The notes: generated from the letters alone by a model not told the origin. A DNA stretch of 64,000 nt from Bacteroides sp. MSB163 (GCF_036416795.1 NZ_CP143867.1:4828001-4892000), one strand, 5' to 3'. Numbered from the stretch's first letter, positions 1 to 8,293 are shown. Program-made: numbers and translations.

Positions 1-510
1 GGAACCTTCATATTTGGAACCGTTTTTCCAGATATATGTACCTTGACCTTCACGTTTATCATTTACCCAGTCTCCTTCGTAAATGTCACCAGTATAATAA
101 TACATTGTACCTTTGCCTTGCTGGTAATCCTGAAACCACATGCCGTCATAGCGGTTGTTGTTCATGAAATAGTAGATGCCCTTACCGTGTTGCTGATCCT
201 GAAACCATTGTCCTTCGTACTTTTCGCCGTCAGGAAATGTATAAGTACCATATCCTTCACGCTTTCCTTTCACATATTCACCTTCGTAGACATTGCCATT
301 CTTGAAAACCGTCTTACCCTTTCCGTTGGGTTTACGTCCTTTCATTTCACCCGTATATACGGAACCATCTTTGAAGGTATGAGTTCCTATCTTTATTTCA
401 GAAGAGAAAGTTGTTTTTACTTTGTCGAAGAAACCGGATTTCTTTTCCTGGGCCGTCGCCCCGCCTTGGGACATGAATACCAGAATGAGTGCAGTATATA
501 GATATTTCAT
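1..510 (-). CDS. MORN-repeat protein, secreted (3' end cut by window edge)
   Basis: The frame is open from the ATG at 510 to the window edge (170 codons, no stop), so the C-terminus is missing. Residues 1-20 form a signal peptide ending near ATAQ. From about residue 45 there are at least five tandem MORN units of the form YxGxxxxGKxxGxGxxxF (for example NVYEGEYVKGKREGYGTY). MORN repeats in bacteria are usually surface or scaffold modules; no catalytic domain is visible in the part present, and no substrate can be named. A Bacteroides -7 box (590-597) and a leader hairpin (545-571) lie upstream, so the gene is probably transcribed separately from the M16 gene 125 bp upstream. Confidence 0.85.
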   Translation of the reverse strand, partial: MKYLYTALILVFMSQGGATAQEKKSGFFDKVKTTFSSEIKIGTHTFKDGSVYTGEMKGRKPNGKGKTVFKNGNVYEGEYVKGKREGYGTYTFPDGEKYEGQWFQDQQHGKGIYYFMNNNRYDGMWFQDYQQGKGTMYYYTGDIYEGDWVNDKREGQGTYIWKNGSKYEGS

Positions 511-544
511 TGAAAATTATAAATTAGCGATTTTAATAAAAAGA

Positions 545-571
545 CGTGTAAACGCAGCAACTTGTTACACG
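545..571 (-). terminator. Hairpin with T-run in the leader of the MORN gene
   Basis: Inverted arms CGTGTAA/TTACACG (7 bp, 13-nt loop) are followed on the minus strand by TCTTTTTATT. It could end transcription from the M16 operon, or act as an attenuator, because the probable -7 box at 590-597 lies upstream of it. Confidence 0.5.
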
Positions 572-589
572 CCCTATATAGTATTTGCA

Positions 590-597
590 CAAAGATA
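590..597 (-). promoter_or_regulatory. Bacteroides -7 box (TATCTTTG) for the MORN gene
   Basis: Minus-strand TATCTTTG matches the Bacteroides TAnnTTTG consensus. No good -33 TTTG is seen at 19-21 bp. Predicted start of transcription is about 583, giving a leader of roughly 70 nt. Confidence 0.45.
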
Positions 598-635
598 CAA
601 TTAATCTGCTAAAAGGAAGGAGTATCACACCTTTT

Positions 636-1925
636 TTATGACATTTTTTTGCCGGATACGATTTCTTTTAATGTCTCTTTGCACAAATAGCATGAGGCAA
701 GTTCGCGTATCTCGACAGGAGTAATTGTCTTCACTGCTTCTACGGCATCCCTCACATACGAATCGGGGAGGCCGGAAGTATGAATAAAGATCCAGGCATC
801 CGCCAATGAGAAGGCAGACTCATAGCTGCGACACATATCGCCCAACATATAGTTTCTCACCATGGCAAGTTCTTCGACAGGTACAAGGTCATTTTGCAGA
901 CGGTCTATTTCATGGTAAACTTCTTTGATAAGCGGCTCTACATATTCATTGGCAGTCTCTGCATTGACAACCAACAGTCCACTATCGGGATAAGGCATGA
1001 TACCGGCAGATATACCATACGTATATCCTTTATCTTCACGAATATTAGACATCAAACGGCTACCGAAATACCCTCCGAACAAGGTAACCAGAACGCGAAC
1101 TTTCAAATAGTCAGGATGGCGTCGGTCCAAAGAAAGCATTCCCATACGAACGGCACTTTGCATTGCATCAGCACGCTCGGTAAAAATACGTTTCTCAGAA
1201 GAAGTTACCGGAACATAAGACAGTTTTTCCGGCTTCCGGAAATCTTTACCGAAAGGTTCACTTCCAAAAAGAGTTTCAATACGACGGATAGCGTCTTCGC
1301 TGACCTTCCCCGCAAGATAGATACTGCAATTTCCGGAATGATAATATCGGTCGTAAAAAGATTGCAAGACAGAAGGGTTGATCAAATGATAATCTTCCTT
1401 CTGCACTAATTGCCCGCACGGATGCGTATCGCCATATACGACATTTATCAAAGTGCGATGGGCCAGAAAATCCACCTTGGAACTGTTTACAAGAAATTGC
1501 TGGATATTGCTGTCGATAATCACTCCCAACTCTTTTTCAGGGAAAAGAGGTTCTTTTACAATAGATTCAAAAATATCTAAAGTTTCCGGCAGATATTTAT
1601 TCAAAGAATAAAGGGTGATATAAGCATACTCGGACGAGCTGGAAAGCTCCAACCAGGCACCATAGTAATCCAACTTTTCGGCAATGGCTGCGGCCGAATA
1701 ACGCCGGGTACCTTCGCGCAGCATCCGGTTGGTAAACAAAGCCTGCAAGCGTTGGCTCTGTTGCCAGCGTCCACCCTCTATCAACAGGTCAATTCGGGCT
1801 ACTTCATTATCCCCGGCATTGAGTATATATAAAGGTACGCCATTTTTCATCACCCGACATTCAGGAGATGGCACTGCCAGTTGTTCCGGCTCACAAATAC
1901 GGGGCTGAATAGTTCTGTCTAACAT
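636..1925 (-). CDS. M16-family (pitrilysin-like) protein lacking the zinc motif
   Basis: This 429-residue protein has the two-lobed M16 peptidase layout: an N-terminal LuxS/MPP-like half and a C-terminal half with the NIREDKGYTYGI segment, the Arg/Tyr substrate-binding site of the family. The HxxEH zinc motif expected near residues 62-75 is replaced by ALFTNRMLREGTRRY, with no His pair, so it should not hydrolyse peptides on its own. In M16B enzymes an inactive R/Y subunit pairs with a zinc-bearing subunit; no such partner lies in this window. No signal peptide is seen. Its ATG overlaps the kdsB stop (shared ATGTTAG, 7 bp), implying translational coupling. Confidence 0.8.
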   Translation of the reverse strand: MLDRTIQPRICEPEQLAVPSPECRVMKNGVPLYILNAGDNEVARIDLLIEGGRWQQSQRLQALFTNRMLREGTRRYSAAAIAEKLDYYGAWLELSSSSEYAYITLYSLNKYLPETLDIFESIVKEPLFPEKELGVIIDSNIQQFLVNSSKVDFLAHRTLINVVYGDTHPCGQLVQKEDYHLINPSVLQSFYDRYYHSGNCSIYLAGKVSEDAIRRIETLFGSEPFGKDFRKPEKLSYVPVTSSEKRIFTERADAMQSAVRMGMLSLDRRHPDYLKVRVLVTLFGGYFGSRLMSNIREDKGYTYGISAGIMPYPDSGLLVVNAETANEYVEPLIKEVYHEIDRLQNDLVPVEELAMVRNYMLGDMCRSYESAFSLADAWIFIHTSGLPDSYVRDAVEAVKTITPVEIRELASCYLCKETLKEIVSGKKMS

Positions 1926-2671
1926 ATTTTTAAAAATTCTTCAGCCTTTTCCAAATCCTGGGGAGTATCAATGCCGATGGTCTCTACTTCGGTAATACCG
2001 GCTTTAATGGTATAGCCATTCTCCAGCCAACGAAGTTGTTCCAACGATTCTGCCAGTTCCAGCGAAGATTGCGGCAACGAAGTAATCTCTTTTAAAACTT
2101 CAGCACGATAAGCATATAATCCTATATGCTTATAATAAGTGTGATTTTTCAGCCAATCTTGTTTTTCCGCATTTCGCTGATAAGGAATAATGGAGCGGCT
2201 AAAATAGAGTGCATTCATATTCTTATTCAGCACTACTTTCGGAGAATTGATATTCTCCAAAGCTTCAAATCCATTCTCAGGAACGAAAGGTTTCACCAGT
2301 GTAGCAATCTGGGTCGTAATATCGTCGAAGCAAGCTTTTACAGTTTCCAGTTGGGAGGGTTGAATAAAAGGTTCATCGCCCTGAATGTTGACTACGACAT
2401 CAAAGTCTCCCCCTATTTTAGTATATGCTTCATAGCAACGATCCGTGCCACTTTTATGATTAACGGAAGTCATCACTACTTTACCTCCGAAAGCTTTTAC
2501 AGCTTCTTCGATCCGTTCATCATCTGTGGCCACATAAGCATCGTCCAGAATACCTGCCACTTGTTCATATACTCGCTGTATTACAGTTTTACCTCCCAGC
2601 ATAGCCAACGGTTTTGCAGGAAAACGCGTGGATGCATAACGGGCGGGAATGATTCCTAAAAACTTCAACAT
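1919..2671 (-). CDS. kdsB: CMP-KDO synthetase (3-deoxy-manno-octulosonate cytidylyltransferase)
   Basis: KdsB activates KDO with CTP for transfer onto lipid A in the cytoplasm. The 250-residue protein has the usual length. The N-terminal nucleotide-binding signature GIIPARYASTRFPAKPLAML, the NIQGDEPFI metal-binding segment near residue 95 and the YKHIGLYAYR block are all present. It lies between the HPPK-like gene (42-bp gap) and the M16 gene (7-bp overlap), all on the minus strand downstream of PBP1A, so it is likely part of an envelope-related operon. Confidence 0.97.
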   Translation of the reverse strand: MLKFLGIIPARYASTRFPAKPLAMLGGKTVIQRVYEQVAGILDDAYVATDDERIEEAVKAFGGKVVMTSVNHKSGTDRCYEAYTKIGGDFDVVVNIQGDEPFIQPSQLETVKACFDDITTQIATLVKPFVPENGFEALENINSPKVVLNKNMNALYFSRSIIPYQRNAEKQDWLKNHTYYKHIGLYAYRAEVLKEITSLPQSSLELAESLEQLRWLENGYTIKAGITEVETIGIDTPQDLEKAEEFLKIC

Positions 2672-2713
2672 GTTTATATTTACGATTTAATAGATACGCG
2701 TACTCATTTAAAA

Positions 2714-3091
2714 TTATTCTATCTCTTTCAATCCCCGGCAAATATAGTCCCTTTTTAAATCGTCGGGTTTATAGACTGTATCATCACATGATAATAAGTC
2801 CAGATCCAACCGGACTATTTCTTGCTTTTTCTCTTCAGGCATCCGCCCCGCTTCCCGTTCAATAGCTTTCAAACAAGAAGTTATTTCCGCTGCATCGTTA
2901 CTGGAAATAAAACGTGCCACCTGATTGGAAAATAAAGATGAACGCCGGAAATAAAGCGGTTTAGTCTCTTCTTCCGTAGAAAAACGAATATCAGGAAACA
3001 GTTCTTTCAACCGCTTCCGCGCCAACGAAAGATTCTCTTTCTGTTGCTCGTTACTACCGATGCTAATTGTATAAACCACTTTCGAAATCAA
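2714..3091 (-). CDS. Short HPPK-like (2-amino-4-hydroxy-6-hydroxymethyldihydropteridine pyrophosphokinase) protein
   Basis: The protein starts with the SIGSN glycine signature of the folate enzyme HPPK and has RLDLDLLS near residue 95, matching the acidic pair (DLD) that binds magnesium. At 125 residues it is shorter than usual HPPK (about 160) and ends soon after RDYICRGLKEIE, lacking the longer tail. It may be a minimal FolK or a relative with altered function. It is 23 bp downstream of PBP1A and 42 bp upstream of kdsB. Family membership is fairly clear; the folate role is inferred. Confidence 0.7.
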   Translation of the reverse strand: MISKVVYTISIGSNEQQKENLSLARKRLKELFPDIRFSTEEETKPLYFRRSSLFSNQVARFISSNDAAEITSCLKAIEREAGRMPEEKKQEIVRLDLDLLSCDDTVYKPDDLKRDYICRGLKEIE

Positions 3092-3114
3092 AAATTTAGA
3101 CCGACACCTGAACT

Positions 3115-5436
3115 TTAATCAAAGAAGTCATCCAAACCAGTTTCTGATGCCGATTCAAAATCAACGTCCCCATTATCCTTACAAGGATCGAAACCTTCCG
3201 GAAGTTGGAATGTCTCATTTTCATCATATCCCAGTGTCTTGTCTCCAAGTACTTTTACCATATATTTAGACCAGATAGGCAATGCCATAGAAGCACCTTG
3301 CCCATGCAGCATAGTATCGAAATGAATATCGCGCTCTTCTCCACCAACCCAGCATCCGGATACCAGTGAAGGAGTAAAGCCCATAAACCAACCATCTGCA
3401 TTATAGTTAGTTGTTCCGGTCTTACCACCCATATCAGCTTTCACACCTAAACGACGAACACGTCCACCTGTTCCCTCATTAATAACGGCACGAAGCATAA
3501 CCAACATCTTATAAGCGCTGGAAACACTGATAACCTCTTCCATTTCCGGAGAGAACGTAGCTAATACATTTCCGTCATTATCTTCAATGCGAGTTACAAA
3601 CAGTGGAGCTACACGGATACCTTTATTGGGGAATGCAGTATAAGCACTGACCATTTCTCCTACCGAAATTTCGCAAGGACCAAGACACAAAGAAACTGAC
3701 GGCACAATTTCACGATTACGCACACCAAAGCTTTCAATCAAACGCTTCAGAGAATATGGGTTGAGCTTACTCATCAGATACGCTGTGATCCAGTTGTCAG
3801 AGTTAGCCAATCCCCACTTAACAGTTACCATTTCTCCATAACGTTTAGTATTGGCATTACGAGGCGTCCACGGTTTGCCGTTTTCATCAATTAAAGTATA
3901 TTCCACATGACGCGCTTCATCACAAGGAGAATAGCCACTCTCCATAGCTAATGTGTAGACATAAGGCTTAATAGTGGACCCCACCTGACGGCGGCCTACC
4001 ATTGCCATATCATATTTAAAATAATGATGATTAGGTCCTCCGACATATGCTTTCACATGCCCATTATGCGGATTCATAGACATAAAACCTGCACGGAGGA
4101 AGTGTTTGTAATAGCGGATAGAATCCATAGGTGTCATGATTGTATCCTTTTCACCATTCCAGGTAAATACCGACATTTCTTCAGGTGTATTGAAAGCTTT
4201 TTCTATTTGGGCATCCGATGCCCCGGCTTTCTTCATGATACGATAACGGTCAGACTGTTTCATGGTGCGGGTAAGAATCTCATCTACCTGCTCCTGCGTA
4301 ATTCTGTTACTGTAAGGCGCTTTTTTACGTCCTTTCTTTTCTTTGAAAAAATAGCCTTGCAATTCTTTCAGGTGCTCTTCTACCGCCTCTTCTGCATATT
4401 GCTGCATACGGGAGTCAATAGTGGTATAAATTTTCAGACCGTCTGTATAAAGATTATATTTAGAGCCATCTTTCTTAGTATTCTTTTCACACCAACCAAA
4501 TAAAGGATTATTTTCCCAGTCAAGAGAATCTTCATAGAATTTTTGCATCTGCCAACCACGATAATCTCCCTTTACAGGTTTCTTTGCATTCAATACACCA
4601 CGCAGATATTCGCGGAAGTAAGTTGCCATTCCTTCATTATGGTCAACGCGAGTATATTTCAGAACAAGCGGAAGGGCCTGCAAAGAGTCACATTCTTCCG
4701 TTGTGATATATCCGGCTTTACGCATCTGATCAAGCACCACGTTACGACGCCCGCGTGAGCGTTCATTATATCGTACTGGATTAAAATAAGATGGATTCTT
4801 GCACATTCCTACAAGCATAGCGGCTTCTTCTATCTTTAAATCATTTGGATCGCAACCAAAATAAGTATTGGCAGCAGTTTTAATACCTACTGCATTGTTC
4901 AAGAAATCAAATTTATTAAGATACATGGTAAGTATCTCTTCTTTAGTATAATAACGTTCCAAATTCACGGCAATCACCCACTCGATGGGTTTCTGAAACA
5001 AACGTTCCATTACATTATCCGCACTGGGTGAATAAAGCTGTTTGGATAATTGTTGTGTAATCGTACTACCTCCACCTGCATTCGTCTGGAATAGCAAACC
5101 ACGCTTCACGATAGCGCGGAACAATGCGATGGCATCAATTCCGGAGTGTTTGGCAAAACGTACATCTTCCGTTGCAATCAAAGCATTGATAATATTGGGA
5201 GACAGATCATTATAGCCTACATACACACGATTTTCTTTACTAAATGAATAAGTACCGAGCACCTTCCCGTCTTCTGAGAAAATTTGTGTAGCAAACTTAT
5301 AATTGGGGTTTTCCAGATCTTCGACAGGAGGCATATAGCCTATCCAACCTTTTGCAATGGAGAAGAAAACAGTGACGCAAGCCAATACTATGACGGCTAA
5401 GAATATCCAAAGGATTTTTATGATGTTCTTTATCAT
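3115..5436 (-). CDS. mrcA: Penicillin-binding protein 1A (bifunctional transglycosylase/transpeptidase)
   Basis: This class A PBP of 773 residues polymerises and cross-links peptidoglycan in the periplasm. One N-terminal membrane helix (about 8-30) is followed by a GT51 domain with TEDVRFAKHSGID (catalytic Glu) and GGGSTITQQLSKQLY. The transpeptidase domain carries GSTIKPYVY (SxxK serine), NSDNW (SxN) and KTGTTNYNADGWF (KTG). The C-terminus is acidic. The gene heads the run HPPK-like, kdsB, M16. A -7 box at 5495-5502 gives a leader of about 50 nt. Confidence 0.95.
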   Translation of the reverse strand: MIKNIIKILWIFLAVIVLACVTVFFSIAKGWIGYMPPVEDLENPNYKFATQIFSEDGKVLGTYSFSKENRVYVGYNDLSPNIINALIATEDVRFAKHSGIDAIALFRAIVKRGLLFQTNAGGGSTITQQLSKQLYSPSADNVMERLFQKPIEWVIAVNLERYYTKEEILTMYLNKFDFLNNAVGIKTAANTYFGCDPNDLKIEEAAMLVGMCKNPSYFNPVRYNERSRGRRNVVLDQMRKAGYITTEECDSLQALPLVLKYTRVDHNEGMATYFREYLRGVLNAKKPVKGDYRGWQMQKFYEDSLDWENNPLFGWCEKNTKKDGSKYNLYTDGLKIYTTIDSRMQQYAEEAVEEHLKELQGYFFKEKKGRKKAPYSNRITQEQVDEILTRTMKQSDRYRIMKKAGASDAQIEKAFNTPEEMSVFTWNGEKDTIMTPMDSIRYYKHFLRAGFMSMNPHNGHVKAYVGGPNHHYFKYDMAMVGRRQVGSTIKPYVYTLAMESGYSPCDEARHVEYTLIDENGKPWTPRNANTKRYGEMVTVKWGLANSDNWITAYLMSKLNPYSLKRLIESFGVRNREIVPSVSLCLGPCEISVGEMVSAYTAFPNKGIRVAPLFVTRIEDNDGNVLATFSPEMEEVISVSSAYKMLVMLRAVINEGTGGRVRRLGVKADMGGKTGTTNYNADGWFMGFTPSLVSGCWVGGEERDIHFDTMLHGQGASMALPIWSKYMVKVLGDKTLGYDENETFQLPEGFDPCKDNGDVDFESASETGLDDFFD

Positions 5437-5494
5437 GTTTATTACTGTAAATTCACTAAATCAATAAAATAGATTACCTGTAAAAATAACAAGG

Positions 5495-5502
5495 CAAAGG
5501 TA
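5495..5502 (-). promoter_or_regulatory. Bacteroides -7 box (TACCTTTG) for the PBP1A operon
   Basis: Minus-strand TACCTTTG is an exact TAnnTTTG match 59 bp before the PBP1A ATG. No clear -33 TTTG was found. It places the 22-bp-period repeats at 5548-5696 upstream of the transcription start. Confidence 0.5.
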
Positions 5503-5547
5503 CGGAATTATATTGGAACACCCTTATAAATTCTATAGAAAACTCTT

Positions 5548-5696
5548 AAAACGCCACACTTTATCATCGGAAATGCCACATCTTAATGGGTAAAACGCCA
5601 CACTTCAGTAAGCACAAAGTGTGGTATTTTGGAGAATGAAATGTAGCATTTCCGATGATAAAGTATGGCGTTTGGGGTGATGAAACATGGCATTTT
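5548..5696. repeat. 22-bp-period array: three direct then four inverted units (core AAAAYGCCACAYTT)
   Basis: Seven units share a 14-bp core near AAAAYGCCACAYTT followed by about 8 variable bases. The GCC of the core starts at 5553, 5575 and 5597 in the direct orientation; the inverted copies have their complement at 5623, 5645, 5667 and 5689. Spacing within each half is exactly 22 bp. Outer units 5548-5581 and 5641-5673 pair over 33 bp with two differences, both G-U in minus-strand RNA. The array lies between the divergent PBP1A and pyrB promoters. Confidence 0.85.
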
Positions 5697-5775
5697 AGTC
5701 ACCCAAAAGAGTAGAAAACGGATCATTTTAGAGGTGTTTTTTGTTTAGGAAACGGCCGATTCCAAGCTGTTTTTT

Positions 5776-5797
5776 GCAAAAAAACGCATTTTTTTGC
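5776..5797. other. Perfect inverted repeat GCAAAAAAA/TTTTTTTGC
   Basis: Nine-base arms flank a CGCA loop. It resembles a bidirectional terminator stem but sits in a divergent intergenic region, where a terminator of the flanking genes is not expected. A second imperfect hairpin, AAAGTGGGTATT/AAATACCTACTTT, follows at 5806-5838. Confidence 0.5.
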
Positions 5798-5965
5798 TTA
5801 GGGACAAAGTGGGTATTCAAAGGTTAAATACCTACTTTTCAACACTTTAATCAAAACAAGCAATGCATTTTTCTTTCTTATATATTCTTTATATAACAAC
5901 AACAGCAGAAAAGAAAAAGAAAAGCTACTGCTGATGCTGGTAATGATCCAAACAAATTCCGGCAT

Positions 5966-6074
5966 TCATCTCACCGCATAAGAAACTTCATCCCGTGAGA
6001 TTTTTTTTTCGTCCCACGAAATATTTTTTTTCAGCTCATAGAGCAAAACTCTTTGTTCCATAAACTGAAGATCA
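5966..6074. repeat. 22-bp-period degenerate array (core TCRTCCCAYGA with T-tract)
   Basis: Related units begin at 5966, 5988, 6009, 6031 and 6053 (steps of 22, 21, 22, 22). The best two are small palindromes, TTTCGTCCCACGAAA and TCATCCCGTGA, each followed by a run of T. The first and last units are weaker. The array ends about 70 bp upstream of the pyrB -7 box. Confidence 0.55.
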
Positions 6075-6142
6075 CCGGCTATGGAGACGAAAAAACTTCT
6101 AAATTTTCTCCCGTCTTTCTTCCGTACTCCGCATCTTTTCCG

Positions 6143-6150
6143 TACCTTTG
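6143..6150 (+). promoter_or_regulatory. Bacteroides -7 box (TACCTTTG) for pyrBI
   Basis: TACCTTTG predicts a transcript start near 6157. This lies downstream of the in-frame ATG at 6081 and supports the ATG at 6183 as the real pyrB start, with a leader of about 26 nt. Confidence 0.6.
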
Positions 6151-6182
6151 AACTCTCGAAAAGAAATAAAATAACGAACGAT

Positions 6183-7112
6183 ATGGAAAACAGAAGTTTA
6201 GTCACCATCGCCGAGCATAGCAAGGAAAAAATCCTCTACATGATCGAGATGGCGAAGCAGTTTGAAGCCCGTCCCAACCGTAGGCTGCTGGAAGGGAAAG
6301 TGGTTGCCACCCTCTTTTTCGAGCCGTCTACCCGCACAAGACTCAGTTTTGAGACAGCAGCCAACCGCTTAGGAGCCCGTGTAATCGGATTCAGTGACCC
6401 CAAAGCAACGAGTTCTTCGAAAGGCGAAACCCTGAAAGATACCATCAAAATGGTGAGCAACTACGCCGATATCATCGTGATGCGACATCATCTGGAAGGA
6501 GCCGCCCGCTATGCCAGCGAAGTAACCACGGTGCCTATCGTCAATGCCGGAGACGGAGCCAACCAGCATCCTTCACAAACGATGCTCGATCTCTACTCCA
6601 TCTACAAGACCCAGGGTACACTGGAGAACCTGAATATTTTCCTCGTTGGCGACCTCAAATATGGCCGCACCGTACACTCACTGCTGATGGCAATGCGCCA
6701 CTTCAACCCGACTTTCCATTTCATAGCTCCTGATGAATTGAGAATGCCCGAAGAATACAAAATTTACTGCCGCGATCATGGCATCAAATACGTGGAACAT
6801 ACGGACTTTACGGAAGAAACCATAGCAGATGCCGACATCCTCTACATGACTCGTGTGCAGCGTGAACGTTTCACTGACCTCATGGAGTACGAACGGGTGA
6901 AGAACATTTACATCCTGCGTAACAAGATGCTGGAACATACCCGTCCCAATTTGTGCATTCTGCATCCCCTACCCCGCGTCAATGAAATCGCTTATGACGT
7001 AGACGATAATCCGAAAGCTTACTACTTCCAGCAGGCACAAAATGGCCTGTATGCCCGTGAGGCTATTCTCTGCGATGTATTAGGCATCACACTGGATGAT
7101 GTGAAAGAATGA
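6183..7112 (+). CDS. pyrB: Aspartate carbamoyltransferase, catalytic subunit
   Basis: PyrB condenses carbamoyl phosphate and aspartate in pyrimidine synthesis. The 309-residue protein has the carbamoyl-phosphate loop FFEPSTRTRLSFE near residue 50, the SSSKGET loop, NAGDGANQHPSQTMLDLYS and HPLPRVNEI. An in-frame ATG 34 codons upstream is rejected because it precedes the predicted transcript start and the family begins at MENRSLV. The regulatory subunit gene pyrI follows after 37 bp, so the two make the holoenzyme. Confidence 0.97.
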   Translation: MENRSLVTIAEHSKEKILYMIEMAKQFEARPNRRLLEGKVVATLFFEPSTRTRLSFETAANRLGARVIGFSDPKATSSSKGETLKDTIKMVSNYADIIVMRHHLEGAARYASEVTTVPIVNAGDGANQHPSQTMLDLYSIYKTQGTLENLNIFLVGDLKYGRTVHSLLMAMRHFNPTFHFIAPDELRMPEEYKIYCRDHGIKYVEHTDFTEETIADADILYMTRVQRERFTDLMEYERVKNIYILRNKMLEHTRPNLCILHPLPRVNEIAYDVDDNPKAYYFQQAQNGLYAREAILCDVLGITLDDVKE

Positions 7113-7149
7113 TTTGACAAGTTTACAATTGAAGTTACATCAGAAAACT

Positions 7150-7611
7150 ATGAGCGAAAAAAAACAAGAATTACAGGTTGCCGCATTAGAAAACGGTACA
7201 GTTATCGACCATATCCCCTCTGAAAATCTGTTCACTGTAGTCTCTTTGCTGGGACTTGAACACATGAATAATAATATCACCATTGGCTTTAATCTCAAAA
7301 GTGGAAAGCTGGGTACTAAAGGCATTATTAAAATTGCGGATAAATTTTTCTGCGATGACGAAATTAACCGTATCGCCGTGGTAGCACCTAATGTGAAGCT
7401 GAATATTATCCGAGATTATGAAGTGGTGGAAAAACGTGAAGTTAGCCTTCCTGAAGAACTTCGCGGCATTGTAAAGTGTGCTAATCCCAAATGTATCACG
7501 AACAACGAGCCCATGGCGACGTTATTCCATGTAGTGGATAAGGAGAATTGTGTGATCCGATGCCATTATTGCGAGAAAGAACAAAACAGGAACGAAATTG
7601 AAATAATATAA
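7150..7611 (+). CDS. pyrI: Aspartate carbamoyltransferase, regulatory subunit
   Basis: The 153-residue protein begins MSEKKQELQVAAL and has the nucleotide effector domain (NGTVIDHIPSENLF, then ITIGFNLKSGKLG) and a C-terminal zinc domain with Cys in CANPKCITN and RCHYCEKEQ, the four zinc ligands that join it to PyrB. An upstream TTG at 7114 would add 12 residues and is not favoured. It is cotranscribed with pyrB. Confidence 0.96.
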   Translation: MSEKKQELQVAALENGTVIDHIPSENLFTVVSLLGLEHMNNNITIGFNLKSGKLGTKGIIKIADKFFCDDEINRIAVVAPNVKLNIIRDYEVVEKREVSLPEELRGIVKCANPKCITNNEPMATLFHVVDKENCVIRCHYCEKEQNRNEIEII

Positions 7612-7694
7612 AAGCTACAAGTGCTGCGTAATGCTCGCTGTATAGTTTGCAGCAACTGTCCGAAAGACACTCGTAGCTTGTAGTTCGTACTCCT
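7612..7694. repeat. 7-bp-period intergenic element (CTACAAG / AGCTTGT words)
   Basis: The left side carries GCTACAA GTGCTGC starting at 7614. The right side carries CACTCGT AGCTTGT AGTTCGT ACTCCTT in register at 7 bp. Left and right words are complementary (CTACAAG with CTTGTAG), so the gap can fold. It starts at the pyrI stop and ends just before the flavin reductase ATG. Confidence 0.65.
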
Positions 7695-7700
7695 TCGCCT

Positions 7701-8267
7701 ATGAAACAAGACTGGAAGCCCGGAACAATGATTTACCCGCTTCCTGCCGTATTGGTAAGCTGTGGAAGCACTCCGGAAGAATATAACATATTAACAATTG
7801 CATGGACGGGAACGATTTGTACGAACCCGCCCATGTGCTATATTTCAGTACGTCCCGAACGCCACTCCTATGAAATTCTAAAACGGAATATGGAGTTTGT
7901 CATTAATCTCACGACCAAAGATATGGCGCGTGCAACGGATTGGTGTGGCATACGTTCCGGGAAAGACTACAATAAGTTTGAAGAAATGCATCTGACACCA
8001 GGAAAAAGCACTGTGGTCAATGCCCCTCTTATTGAAGAATCCCCTTTATGTATAGAATGTCGTGTAAAGGAAATCGTGTCACTCGGCTCACATTATATGT
8101 TTATTGCCGATGTGGTAAATGTGCGTGCCGACGACCGGAATCTGAACCTGGAAACCGGAAAACTGGAGCTAGCGGAAGCTAATCCACTGGTTTATGTACA
8201 TGGAGGATACTATGAATTGGGTGAAAAGATCGGTAAATTTGGTTGGTCTGTTGAGAAGAAAAAATAG
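7701..8267 (+). CDS. Flavin reductase-like (flavoredoxin) protein
   Basis: This 188-residue protein has the FMN-binding split-barrel layout of the flavin reductase/flavoredoxin family: NILTIAWTGTICTNPPMCYISVRPERHSYE near the N-terminus, then FVINLTTKDM and a C-terminal HGGYYELGEKIGKFGWS. The family binds FMN and passes electrons from NAD(P)H or to partner oxidoreductases; the partner is unknown here. Its stop codon is inside a 7-bp repeat that also contains the next gene's start, suggesting cotranscription. Confidence 0.85.
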   Translation: MKQDWKPGTMIYPLPAVLVSCGSTPEEYNILTIAWTGTICTNPPMCYISVRPERHSYEILKRNMEFVINLTTKDMARATDWCGIRSGKDYNKFEEMHLTPGKSTVVNAPLIEESPLCIECRVKEIVSLGSHYMFIADVVNVRADDRNLNLETGKLELAEANPLVYVHGGYYELGEKIGKFGWSVEKKK

Positions 8268-8293
8268 TGATTAATGGTTAGTGATAAGTGATG
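8266..8293. repeat. Four 7-bp words spanning a stop and a start codon
   Basis: AGTGATT AATGGTT AGTGATA AGTGATG runs without a break from the flavin reductase stop (8265-8267) to the next ATG (8291-8293). The repeat therefore supplies both the last bases of the stop and the start codon. Confidence 0.75.

Noticed and set aside
5548..5696. CRISPR array
   Set aside because: The period is 22 bp with a degenerate 14-bp core and about 8 variable bases, orientation flips in the middle, and no cas genes are near.
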